Assembly: GCF_001429505.1 (NCBI RefSeq)
Contig: NZ_LMJW01000020.1
Span: 434,983-498,982, forward strand
Direction: 5' to 3'
DNA: 64,000 nucleotides
From: Allobosea sp. Root483D1
Lineage (GTDB): Bacteria > Pseudomonadota > Alphaproteobacteria > Rhizobiales > Beijerinckiaceae
The notes under the pieces were generated by a model. The model was not told the origin of the DNA. It ran no database searches and worked only from the letters and a program-made list of their open reading frames with translations. Position numbers and translations under genes: made by a program. Below are positions 1 to 8,219 of the stretch, piece after piece. Each line of letters starts with the position of its first letter. Positions within the stretch are counted from its first letter, which is position 1.

Positions 1-24
1 CGCGGACGGCATCAGCCGTCCGCG
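1..24. terminator. GC-rich stem-loop at window edge
   Basis: A 9-bp perfect stem (1-9 pairs with 16-24) with a 6-nt loop lies 16 bases past the stop codon of the minus-strand binding-protein gene that ends at 41. Placement fits a transcription terminator or 3' stabilising hairpin for that gene. No T-tract is visible because the window starts here. Confidence 0.5.
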
Positions 25-40
25 AGCGGTTTAGCCGGCC

Positions 41-1831
41 TCAGCTGCGATACCAGGCAGCCACGTTCCAGGTGTCGACGTCCCAGCCGCTGTGATCGTG
101 CATCAGGTTGGTCACCGAGGCGGCGACGCGGGTGCGCGACAGCAGCGGCAGGATCACATTCGCTTCACAGAAGATCTCGTCGACCTTGATCAGCAGCGCG
201 GCGCGCTTGGCCGGGTCGAGCTCCTTCTGGGCAGCCTTGTAGGCCTCGTCGGCCGCGGGGTCCGAATAACGCGAGACGTTCCGGCCCAGCCACTTGTTCT
301 CCTTGTTGGCGACCTCCCAGGACACGAACTGGTTGAGGAAGCGCTCCGGATCCGGCTGCGGCTGGGTGGTCGTGTACATCTCGATGTCGACATAGAGCTT
401 GGTGTAGGTGTCGGGGTTCGCCACGTCGGAGGAGAAGAACACCGAGGCGGTGACCGACTTCAGCTCGAGGTCGATGCCGGCCTTCTGGCAGGCCTGCTTG
501 ATGATCGCCTGCGTTTTCTGCCGCGGGGCGTTGATCGAGGTCTGGTAGACGTATTTGAGCTTCTTGCCGTCCTTCTCGCGGATGCCGTCGGAGCCACGTT
601 TCCAGCCGGCGTCGTCGAGGATCTTGTTGGCCTTGTCGATATTGAACTCGTATTTGAGCTTCTGCGACCTGAACTGCTTGGGCTCGTTGACGAAGCTCGC
701 CGTCGCCCTGCCGCCGCGGCCATAGATGAACTTCTGGATCGAATCGCGGTCGATCAGGAGGTTGAACGCCTGGCGTACCTTGGGATCCGACAGGGTCGGG
801 TGCTTGGTCTTGACGCTGGAGCGTTCGCCGTCGACCTCGGTCCAGGGATCGGTGGTGTTGAGGATGATGAACTCGATGTCGCCCGATGGCACGGCACTGA
901 CCTTGCCGCGGCCGCCGGTCTCCATCTTCTTCAGGATCTCGTCCTCGACCTGCAGGTTCCAGGCATAGTCGAACTCACCGGTCTGCAGCACGGCACGGGC
1001 CGCGGAGACCGCGTCGCCGCCGCCCTTGACCTCGATCGTGTCGAAATGCGGCTGGTTCTTGACGTGGTAGTCCTCGTTGCGCGTGCCGGTGAGGATGTCG
1101 CCCGGCTTGAACTCGGCGAACTTGTACGGGCCGGTGCCGACCGGTTTCAGATTGGCCGGGGCCTCGCGCGACTTGGCGCCCTTGTACTCGCCGAAATGAT
1201 GCTTCGGCAGGATCTGGCCGACGACGCCGACGAAGGGGTCGGCCCAGAACGGCGTCGCTTCCTTGAAGATCACCTTGACGGTGTGGTCGTCGACCTTCTC
1301 GACCTTGATGTTGGTGTAGGAGCCGGTGGTGTAGGCGGCGGTGGCCGGGTCGGCGGCATATTCCCAGGTGAAGACGACATCGTCGGCGGTGAAGGGCTTG
1401 CCGTCATGCCATTTGACGCCCTGCTTCAGCTTCCAGGTCACCACCTTGCCGTCCTCGGACAGCCCGCCATTGGCCCGCGTCGGGACCTCGGCGGCGAGCT
1501 GAGGCGTGAGGTTGCCGTCCTTGTCCCAGCCGGCCAGCGGCTCGAAGAAGATGCGGCCGGCGATCTGGTCCTTGGTGCCGCTGGCGAAATGCGGATTGAG
1601 CAGCGTTGGCGCCTGCCAGAGCAGGATCTTGAGCGGCCCGCCGCCGCCGGCCTTGGTCGGCTTGTAGGCCAGCGAGGCCTGCGCCATGGCGACATTGTTC
1701 CAGGCCAGGATCTGCGAGGCGAAGGGAGCCGAAATGCCGACCGCGGCCAGTTTTCGCATGAAGGATCGGCGGGAGATCGCGCCATCCTTCACGTTCTCGA
1801 TCAAGCTGCTCAGCTTACGCTCGTCCATCAT
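41..1831 (-). CDS. ABC transporter substrate-binding protein, peptide/nickel family (SBP_bac_5)
   Basis: A 596-residue periplasmic solute receptor of the family that feeds Dpp/Opp-type ABC importers. The N-terminus carries a twin-arginine signal (SRRSFMRKL, residues 20-28) and a hydrophobic stretch ending near residue 50 (VAMA). The family 5 signature is seen as LTPQLAAEVPT followed by WKLKQGVKWHDGKPFTADDV. Two ATGs sit side by side at the start, behind an AGGGG ribosome site. It lies downstream of the LysR gene on the same strand, and no permease or ATPase accompanies it; the hairpin at 1-24 suggests it is the last gene. It may share the importer encoded at 4563-8219. The ligand cannot be told from sequence. 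Confidence 0.9.
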   Translation of the reverse strand: MMDERKLSSLIENVKDGAISRRSFMRKLAAVGISAPFASQILAWNNVAMAQASLAYKPTKAGGGGPLKILLWQAPTLLNPHFASGTKDQIAGRIFFEPLAGWDKDGNLTPQLAAEVPTRANGGLSEDGKVVTWKLKQGVKWHDGKPFTADDVVFTWEYAADPATAAYTTGSYTNIKVEKVDDHTVKVIFKEATPFWADPFVGVVGQILPKHHFGEYKGAKSREAPANLKPVGTGPYKFAEFKPGDILTGTRNEDYHVKNQPHFDTIEVKGGGDAVSAARAVLQTGEFDYAWNLQVEDEILKKMETGGRGKVSAVPSGDIEFIILNTTDPWTEVDGERSSVKTKHPTLSDPKVRQAFNLLIDRDSIQKFIYGRGGRATASFVNEPKQFRSQKLKYEFNIDKANKILDDAGWKRGSDGIREKDGKKLKYVYQTSINAPRQKTQAIIKQACQKAGIDLELKSVTASVFFSSDVANPDTYTKLYVDIEMYTTTQPQPDPERFLNQFVSWEVANKENKWLGRNVSRYSDPAADEAYKAAQKELDPAKRAALLIKVDEIFCEANVILPLLSRTRVAASVTNLMHDHSGWDVDTWNVAAWYRS

Positions 1832-1960
1832 ATTCCCCTGTTTTAGCTGGCCTATTATGAGGTGGCCCGAAGGGGAGCGTAATGCATGCTCGGCCCGGCG
1901 GCTATGGCCTCTATCGACGACAAATCGAGCGGTTTGCGCGCACGAAGAGCACGATGCTGC

Positions 1961-2845
1961 TCAGCCCGTCGCGATCTCGCGCGCGAGACTGGCGAGATAG
2001 CCGCATTCGTCGGCGGATTCGTTGTTCCACCACATCGCACACAGATTGTGCGCCGGGATCGGCGGATCGGCCTCGAGCACGCGCAGCGCGAGTTTCTCGC
2101 CCGAAAGATGGATCATCTCGCGCGGGATCATCGCCGCCCCGGTGCCGGCGCTGGCGAGGCGGGCGATCACGGTAAGCGGATTGCAGGTGTTGAGACGGCG
2201 CGGCTTCAGGCCATGTGCGCCGAACCACATCTGGATGGTGGTGAACAGGCCGGACGGCGAGCCGTTGGTGAAGATCGGCAGGTCGACGAGGTTCTCGGGC
2301 GTGGCGACGTTTCCGGGGAAGGGGAGTCCCTCGCCGATCACCCAGACGAGATCGATCAGCCAGAGCGGGACGATGGTGATCCCGTCATGGGCGCGCGGCT
2401 GCGACAGGAAGGCGATGTCGATCGAGCGGTCGAGCAGTAGCTGCTCCAGCTTCGTGCTGAAATCGACGGTGACGTCGACCTGCAGCTCGGCATGGCGGCG
2501 CGCCAGCTGGGCGAGCAGATCGGGCAGGATGGCGGCGGCGAAGGAATCGGCTGCGCCGATGCGCAGCAGGCTCTTGCCGCGCAAGCCATCCTTGCTATGG
2601 CGCTGCACCTGCTCGGCATGGGCCAGCATGCGCTCGACATCGGCATAGATAGCGTTGCCCAGCGTCGTCGGTACCGGGCGGTAGAGCGAGCGGTCGAACA
2701 ATTCGCCGCCGAGGGTGCGCTCCAGCTCCTTGATGCGCAGGCTGACCGTCGGCTGCGACAGGTTGAGGTGCAGGGCGGCGGCGCGAAAGCCGCCCAGCCG
2801 CGCCGCCCAGTAGAACGCCTCGGCCTGACCAAAGGTATAGCGCAT
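1961..2845 (-). CDS. LysR-family transcriptional regulator
   Basis: 294 residues. The N-terminal winged helix-turn-helix (about 1-60) reads AEAFYWAARLGGFRAAALHLNLSQPTVS in two parts, the usual LysR recognition helix, and the C-terminal part has the LysR substrate-binding fold. It is transcribed divergently from the peptide importer/hydantoinase operon starting at 2990, the classic position for a LysR activator of the neighbouring operon. The binding-protein gene at 41-1831 lies 129 bp downstream on the same strand and may also be a target. The inducer is unknown, but a hydantoin- or peptide-like compound would fit the neighbours. Confidence 0.88.
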   Translation of the reverse strand: MRYTFGQAEAFYWAARLGGFRAAALHLNLSQPTVSLRIKELERTLGGELFDRSLYRPVPTTLGNAIYADVERMLAHAEQVQRHSKDGLRGKSLLRIGAADSFAAAILPDLLAQLARRHAELQVDVTVDFSTKLEQLLLDRSIDIAFLSQPRAHDGITIVPLWLIDLVWVIGEGLPFPGNVATPENLVDLPIFTNGSPSGLFTTIQMWFGAHGLKPRRLNTCNPLTVIARLASAGTGAAMIPREMIHLSGEKLALRVLEADPPIPAHNLCAMWWNNESADECGYLASLAREIATG

Positions 2846-2934
2846 CGTTCAAGATGATAGCCGGAGGCAATCGAGCGGCAAGCACTTCCTATTTTTATTC
2901 GTCGCCCCGCCGATCTAGCTTTCCCTCGTTCGGC

Positions 2935-2957
2935 GCGGCGCCGGTCTCCGGCGCCGC
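2935..2957. promoter_or_regulatory. Perfect 10-bp stem-loop in the leader of the peptide-importer operon
   Basis: Positions 2935-2944 and 2948-2957 are exact inverted complements, all G/C, separated by TCT. The element lies 32 bp before the start codon at 2990, in the divergent region between the LysR gene and the operon. In RNA it would form a very stable hairpin close to the ribosome site; in DNA it could be a binding site. No U-tract follows, so a simple terminator is less likely. Confidence 0.5.
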
Positions 2958-2989
2958 CAAGGCATTGCCATAAAAACAGGGGGACTCCG

Positions 2990-4549
2990 ATGCTGACCGT
3001 GCCGACAGATCGCCGTGCGTTTCTCGCAGCTGCAGCAGGCGGCGCCCTTGGCGGCCTCTTGCCCGCGAGCCTGCTCCACGCCCAACCGAACAATGGCAAG
3101 ACGCTCACCATCGTCCTGCCGAGCAATCCGATCACCATCGATCCGATAAACCAGCTCAATCACGACGCCATGGTTCTCGGCCAGACCGTGTTCGAGAACC
3201 TGGTCGAATACGATGTCGATGGCGTGCTGAAGCCGCAGCTCGCCAAGGCCTTGCCGACCATCTCGGCCGACAAGAAGACCTACACTTTCGAATTGCGCGA
3301 CGACGTCACCTTCCACAACGGCAAGAAGATGATGGCGGAGGATGTGAAATACTCCTTCGACTACCTGCTCGACCCCGCGAACAAGGCGCTGCGCCGTCCG
3401 ATCTTCGGCAAGATCGCGAAGGTCACCGTCCTCGACCCGCTCAAGGTCCAGGTTGAGCTCTCCGAGCCTTATGGCCAGTGGGTCTATTTCCTGACCAAGT
3501 ACATGGGCATCTTCCCCGCCGGCTCGCGCAAGGAGCTGGGCGACGACCATTTCAAGCAGAAGCCCGCGGGCGTCGGCACCGGCTTCGGCGTCTTCGAGGA
3601 GTGGAAGCCGAACGACTACATCAGCTTCAAGAAAAATCCGAACTACTGGCGCAAGGGCCTGCCGGCCTGGGACCGGCTCGTCGTCAGGATGATTCCGGAG
3701 GATGCGACGCGCGTCGCCTACCTGCTGACCGGCCAGGTCGACATCATCAGCGCCCCGCCGCCGCGCGAGTTCAACCGGCTGAAGACCATGCCTGGCATCA
3801 CCGGCGCCTCGCGACCGACGCTCGGTGGCTCGCTGCTGATGTTCACCAACAATCTCAAGGCACCATTCGACGACGTGAACTTCCGCAAGGCGCTCGCCTG
3901 CGCGACCGATCGGAAGACCATCGCCGACAAGGTCTATTACGGCCTGCTCGACCCGACGGGCGGGCTCGCGCCGCCGCGGAGCTGGTGGTTCAATCCTGAG
4001 GCCGACAAGGAAATCGCCTTCGACATCGAGAGGGCGAAGCAGTTCCTCGCCAAGTCGAAATATCCGAATGGCGCCGAGATCGACATCAGCATCCAGGCTG
4101 AGCCCTATCTGCTCGACACCAAGGATGCGGCGATCTTCCTGCAGGCTCAGCTCGCCAAGATCGGCATCAAGCTCAACCTCAAGGTCTATGAGTTCTCGGT
4201 GCTGATCCAGCAGATCGCCCGGGGTGAGCACCAGATGGCGATGCAGGTCTACATGTCGCCCGGCGAGCCGACCTATACGATCGCCAACACGGTGATGCCG
4301 GGTCAGTTCCTGTCGAAGAGCACCGGCTACGACAATCCGGAGCTCAACGCGCTGATGTCGGCCGCTTTCGCCGAGACCGACGAGGCCAAGCTCAAGGACC
4401 TCTACGGGAAGATGCAGATGATCCTGGCCCGCGACGCGCCGATCGGCGTGCTCGGTTTCGTTCACGCCTCCAACCTCTGGCGTCAGGGCGTTCAGGACTT
4501 CAAGGTCAACCAGGCCCTGACGATGAGCGTCGGCGAGGTCAAGATCTGA
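2990..4549 (+). CDS. ABC transporter substrate-binding protein, peptide family (SBP_bac_5)
   Basis: 519 residues and the first gene of the operon 2990-13174. The N-terminus has a Tat-like signal (DRRAFLAAAAGG, residues 7-18) with likely cleavage after LLHA near residue 31. Family 5 features include VEYDVDGVLKPQLAKALPT and the ELRDDVTFHNGKKM segment. It should capture the ligand in the periplasm for the DppBCDF-like machinery encoded directly downstream; the permease starts 13 bp after its stop. The neighbouring hydantoinase genes suggest a cyclic amide, hydantoin or modified peptide as cargo, which is inference from context only. Confidence 0.92.
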   Translation: MLTVPTDRRAFLAAAAGGALGGLLPASLLHAQPNNGKTLTIVLPSNPITIDPINQLNHDAMVLGQTVFENLVEYDVDGVLKPQLAKALPTISADKKTYTFELRDDVTFHNGKKMMAEDVKYSFDYLLDPANKALRRPIFGKIAKVTVLDPLKVQVELSEPYGQWVYFLTKYMGIFPAGSRKELGDDHFKQKPAGVGTGFGVFEEWKPNDYISFKKNPNYWRKGLPAWDRLVVRMIPEDATRVAYLLTGQVDIISAPPPREFNRLKTMPGITGASRPTLGGSLLMFTNNLKAPFDDVNFRKALACATDRKTIADKVYYGLLDPTGGLAPPRSWWFNPEADKEIAFDIERAKQFLAKSKYPNGAEIDISIQAEPYLLDTKDAAIFLQAQLAKIGIKLNLKVYEFSVLIQQIARGEHQMAMQVYMSPGEPTYTIANTVMPGQFLSKSTGYDNPELNALMSAAFAETDEAKLKDLYGKMQMILARDAPIGVLGFVHASNLWRQGVQDFKVNQALTMSVGEVKI

Positions 4550-4562
4550 GAGCGAGTCTGCA

Positions 4563-5507
4563 ATGCTCCGCCTCGTCGCAGGTCGCATCCTCTCCTCGAT
4601 CGGCACACTGCTCTTCGTCGGCCTCGCGCTCTTTGCGCTGACGCGCTCCGGTCCGGGTTCTCCGGCCCGGATCGTGCTCGGGGCCGACGCGACGACCGAG
4701 CAGATCGCGCAGTTCGAGCAGTCGCATGGCCTCGACCGGCCGTTCCTGTCGCAATATGCCGCCTGGCTCGGCGACGTCATGCGCGGGGATTTCGGCAAAT
4801 CCTTCGTCACCGGCCGCGACGTCGCAGCTGAGATCGCCAATGCGCTGCCGGTGACGCTGGCGATCGTCCTCTTCGCCTTCCTGATCGCGCTGATATTCGG
4901 CATCGGCATCGGCGTGCTCGCCGCGCTCAAGCCGGGCGGCGTCTTCGACCGGGTCAGCCGCTTCGCCGCGGTGCTCGGCCTGTCGATCCCGGCCTTCTGG
5001 CTCGGCATCGTCCTGATCCGCTTCCTCGCCGTCGATCTGCGCTGGCTGCCGCCCGGCGGTTATTTCCCGCTCTCGGCCGGGCTGTCGCTGCACCTGCAGA
5101 GCATCCTGATGCCCTCGGTCTCGCTCGCGGTCTACTACATCGCGGTGCTCGCCCGGATGACGCAGGCGAGCCTGCAGGAGACCTTGCGCGGCGACTATGT
5201 CCGCACCGCCCGCGCCATGGGGCTCTCGTCCCGCCAGGTGGTGTTCTATGCGCTGGTCAACGCGCTGCCGCCGGTGGTCAACCTCGCCGCACTCTCCTTC
5301 GGCTACATGTTCGGCTGGGCACTGATCATCGAGCAGGTCTTCAACATCCCCGGCCTGTCGCGCGCTCTGCTGAACGCGATCTCGCAGCGCGACTTCCTGC
5401 TGCTGCAAGGCATCGTCTTCCTGTTCACCGCGATCTTCGTCTGCGCCAATCTTGGCGCCGACCTGATCAACCGCGTGCTCGATCCGCGCCAGAGGGCGAC
5501 GGCATGA
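4563..5507 (+). CDS. ABC transporter permease, DppB-like
   Basis: 314 residues, an inner-membrane permease of the oligopeptide/dipeptide/nickel type with about six membrane segments. The BPD_transp_1 region covers roughly residues 95-305. The EAA loop that contacts the ATPase is seen as YVRTARAMGLSSRQVVF, and the DppB-typical N-terminal segment PGSPARIVLGADATTEQI is present. Its stop overlaps the start of the second permease gene (ATGA at 5504-5507), so translation of the two is probably coupled. It forms the channel with the product at 5504-6388. Confidence 0.93.
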   Translation: MLRLVAGRILSSIGTLLFVGLALFALTRSGPGSPARIVLGADATTEQIAQFEQSHGLDRPFLSQYAAWLGDVMRGDFGKSFVTGRDVAAEIANALPVTLAIVLFAFLIALIFGIGIGVLAALKPGGVFDRVSRFAAVLGLSIPAFWLGIVLIRFLAVDLRWLPPGGYFPLSAGLSLHLQSILMPSVSLAVYYIAVLARMTQASLQETLRGDYVRTARAMGLSSRQVVFYALVNALPPVVNLAALSFGYMFGWALIIEQVFNIPGLSRALLNAISQRDFLLLQGIVFLFTAIFVCANLGADLINRVLDPRQRATA

Positions 5508-6388
5508 GCAATCTGCGCAAAGCCCTCGATGGCCTCGACTGGAGCGGCTGGCTCGGAGCCGGCATCGTCGGGCTGATCGTGCTCGCCGCGATCTTCGCGC
5601 CGCTGATCGCCCCTTATGATCCGCTCGCGCTCAACATCGAGGACAGGCTGGCCGCGCCCGATGCCGCGCACTGGCTCGGCACCGATCAGGGCGGCCGCGA
5701 TGTGCTGAGCCGTATCCTGTTTGGCGCGCGCGCCTCGCTCTCGGTCGGGGTCGGCGCGGTGCTGATCGGCGCCCTGATCGGCGTCTCCGCCGGGATCTTC
5801 GCGGCCTACAAGGGCGGGTTCGGCGAGCAGATCGTGATGCGCATCGTCGACGGCGTCGCCTCGATCCCGCTGCTGGTATGGGCGATCGCGATCGTCGGCA
5901 TCCTCGGCGTCGGGCCATTGCCGCTCGGCCCGCTGCTCCTGCCCAACGAGGTCAAGATCGTCGTCCTCGTCGGCGGCCTGTTCTCGCCGGTCTTCGCCCG
6001 CGTCACCTATGCCGTGGCGAGGCGCATCGCCGGCGCCGACTATGTCCGCGCCCGCTTCCTGCAGGGCGCCTCGCACTGGCAGATCGTCATCGGCGACGTG
6101 CTGCCGAACTGCCTGTCGCCGATCATCGTACAGGGCACGCTGCTGGTCGCGATCGGCATCGTCATCGAAGCCTCGATCAGCTTCGTCGGCCTCGGCGTGC
6201 AGCCGCCGCAACCGAGCTGGGGCACGATGCTCTCCGATGCCCGCAGCGCGATCTACTCCGGCGAATGGTGGCTGCCGGTTTTCCCCGGCCTCGCGATCTC
6301 GCTGACTGTGATCGGCTTCAACCTGCTCGGCGATGCGGTGCGCGAATTGTTCGATCCGCGCAGCGAAGCCAGGACGCTGGTCGCATGA
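5504..6388 (+). CDS. ABC transporter permease, DppC-like
   Basis: 294 residues, the partner permease of the DppB-like protein. The DppC mark WLGTDQGGRDVLSRILFGAR occurs near residues 57-76, followed by the transmembrane domain and an EAA loop around ADYVRARFLQGASHW. The C-terminus ends in the LGDAVRELFDPR motif that is characteristic of DppC proteins. The gene overlaps both neighbours by ATGA. Confidence 0.93.
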   Translation: MSNLRKALDGLDWSGWLGAGIVGLIVLAAIFAPLIAPYDPLALNIEDRLAAPDAAHWLGTDQGGRDVLSRILFGARASLSVGVGAVLIGALIGVSAGIFAAYKGGFGEQIVMRIVDGVASIPLLVWAIAIVGILGVGPLPLGPLLLPNEVKIVVLVGGLFSPVFARVTYAVARRIAGADYVRARFLQGASHWQIVIGDVLPNCLSPIIVQGTLLVAIGIVIEASISFVGLGVQPPQPSWGTMLSDARSAIYSGEWWLPVFPGLAISLTVIGFNLLGDAVRELFDPRSEARTLVA

Positions 6389-7350
6389 GCGCCCCGCTGC
6401 TCAGCGTCGAGGGCCTGCGCGTCGGCTTCCGCTCGGCCGGTGGCGGCGTCGTCGAGGCCGTCCGGGGCGTCGATTTTTCCGTCGCGCCCGGTGAAGCCGT
6501 CGGCATCGTCGGCGAATCCGGTTCGGGCAAGAGCCTTACGATGCTCGCGGTGATGCGTCTGCTCGGCGCACCGGCGCGCGTGACCGGAGGGCGCGTGATC
6601 TTCGACAGCGAGGATCTGCTCGTGGCCGACGAGAAGCGCATGCGGGCGCTGCGCGGACGCGATATCGCCATGGTTTTCCAGGATCCGCAGAGCTCGCTCA
6701 ACCCGGCGCTGACCATCGGCCGGCAGATCACCGACGTCGTGCGGGCGCATCGCAATGTTTCGATCGGTGAGGCACGGCGCATCGCGGCGGAAGCGCTGGA
6801 GCGCGTCGGCATCCCCGATGCGGGCAGGCGCCTTGCCTCCTATCCGCACGAATTCTCCGGCGGCATGCGCCAGCGCGCACTGATCGCGATGGCGATCGCC
6901 TGCCGGCCGCGCCTGCTGATCGCCGACGAGCCGACCACGGCGCTCGATGTCACCGTCCAGGCGCAGATCGTCGACCTGATCGCCGAATTGCGCCGCGAGC
7001 TCGGCCTCGCCGTCGTTTTCATCTCGCACAATCTCCGGCTCGTCGCCGAGATCGTCGACCGCGTCGTCGTGATGTATGGCGGCAAGGTCGTCGAGGACGG
7101 CCCGGTCGAGGCGATCGAGCTTGCGCCGCGTCACCCCTACACCAGCCTGCTCAAGGCCTGCGTGCCGAGCCTGACCGGCCCGGTCGGCCCGCTCACCGCC
7201 ATTGAGGGCGCGCCGCCGCGGCTCGGCCGCCTGCCGGCCGGTTGCCCGTTCTCGCCACGCTGCCCCGACGCCGCCGAGAGCTGCAGCCATCAGATGCCGC
7301 CGCTCATCGATGAAGCCGGACACCGCGCCGCCTGCTGGAGGCCGCGATGA
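6385..7350 (+). CDS. ABC transporter ATP-binding protein, DppD-like
   Basis: 321 residues from the ATG at 6385, which overlaps the permease stop. Upstream in-frame codons lie inside the permease gene and are not used. Walker A is GESGSGKS, the signature is SGGMRQR, and Walker B is LLIADEPTTALD. The C-terminal oligopeptide/dipeptide extension (PYTSLLKACVPSL, then a Cys-rich CPFSPRCPDAAESC stretch) is complete, as in DppD. It pairs with the second ATPase gene that starts at 7347. Confidence 0.93.
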   Translation: MSAPLLSVEGLRVGFRSAGGGVVEAVRGVDFSVAPGEAVGIVGESGSGKSLTMLAVMRLLGAPARVTGGRVIFDSEDLLVADEKRMRALRGRDIAMVFQDPQSSLNPALTIGRQITDVVRAHRNVSIGEARRIAAEALERVGIPDAGRRLASYPHEFSGGMRQRALIAMAIACRPRLLIADEPTTALDVTVQAQIVDLIAELRRELGLAVVFISHNLRLVAEIVDRVVVMYGGKVVEDGPVEAIELAPRHPYTSLLKACVPSLTGPVGPLTAIEGAPPRLGRLPAGCPFSPRCPDAAESCSHQMPPLIDEAGHRAACWRPR

Positions 7351-8219
7351 CCGGTCCGGTCCTCTCGCTGCGCGGCGTCTGCAAATCCTTCCCGCAGGGC
7401 GGGCTGCTCGACCGCCTGCTCGGGCGCGACGACCGGCTCGTCGCGCTCGACGATGTCAGCCTCGACGTCATGCGCGGCGACGTCGTCGGCATCGTCGGCG
7501 AAAGCGGTTCGGGCAAGTCGACGCTGGCTGGACTTGCGGTCGGGCTGGCTCGGCCGACCTCCGGCGAGGTGCTGCTCGATGGCGTGCCGATGGCTAAGCT
7601 GATGCGCGACCATGCCGGGCCGTGGCGCCGGCGCGTCCAGATGGTCTTCCAGGATTCGAGCAGCGCGCTGAACCCGCGCAAGAGCGTCGACCGCTGCCTT
7701 GGCGAGACGCTGGCGCTGCAGGGCGTCCCGAGGGCGCAACGCGAGCGCGAGATCGCCGAACTGCTGACGCTGGTCGGGCTCGGCCCCGAAATCGGCCCGC
7801 GCCTGCCGCACGAGCTTTCCGGCGGCCAGCGCCAGCGCATCGGCCTGGCGCGGGCACTGGCGATGAAGCCGGAGGTACTGATCGCCGACGAGCCGGTCTC
7901 GGCGCTTGATGTCTCGCTGCAGGCGCAGGTGATCAATCTGCTCTCGCGACTGGCCCGCGAGCTCGGCCTGACGTTGCTCTTCATCAGCCACGATCTCGCT
8001 TTGGTGCGCACGCTCTGCAGCCGCATCGTCGTGATGCGCAAGGGGGCGATCGTCGAGCAGGGACCCTGCCTCGAGGTGCTCGACCGACCGCAGCATCCCT
8101 ACACGCAAGCCCTCATCGCAGCCGTGCCGAAGGGCCTCGCCGGCCGGCGCACACCGTTGCCCGTGCGTGCCGACGCGGCGGCTCCAGAAACCCGGGAAGA
8201 GATCCATGGCGCAGCATAG
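7347..8219 (+). CDS. ABC transporter ATP-binding protein, DppF-like
   Basis: 290 residues, overlapping the preceding gene by ATGA. Walker A GESGSGKST, signature SGGQRQRI and Walker B LIADEPVSALD are all intact. The C-terminus reaches PYTQALIAAVPKG but then ends in a short Ala/Arg-rich tail, without the Cys-rich segment that its partner has. It is thus shorter than many DppF proteins (about 320-340 residues), but the nucleotide-binding core is complete. Its last 14 bases overlap the hydantoinase gene, which ties transport to the enzymes. Confidence 0.92.
   Translation: MTGPVLSLRGVCKSFPQGGLLDRLLGRDDRLVALDDVSLDVMRGDVVGIVGESGSGKSTLAGLAVGLARPTSGEVLLDGVPMAKLMRDHAGPWRRRVQMVFQDSSSALNPRKSVDRCLGETLALQGVPRAQREREIAELLTLVGLGPEIGPRLPHELSGGQRQRIGLARALAMKPEVLIADEPVSALDVSLQAQVINLLSRLARELGLTLLFISHDLALVRTLCSRIVVMRKGAIVEQGPCLEVLDRPQHPYTQALIAAVPKGLAGRRTPLPVRADAAAPETREEIHGAA

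Noticed and set aside
2915-5008. A 697-codon minus-strand open frame across the peptide importer genes
   Set aside because: Antisense to clear binding-protein and permease genes; composition is low-complexity and no motif is seen.
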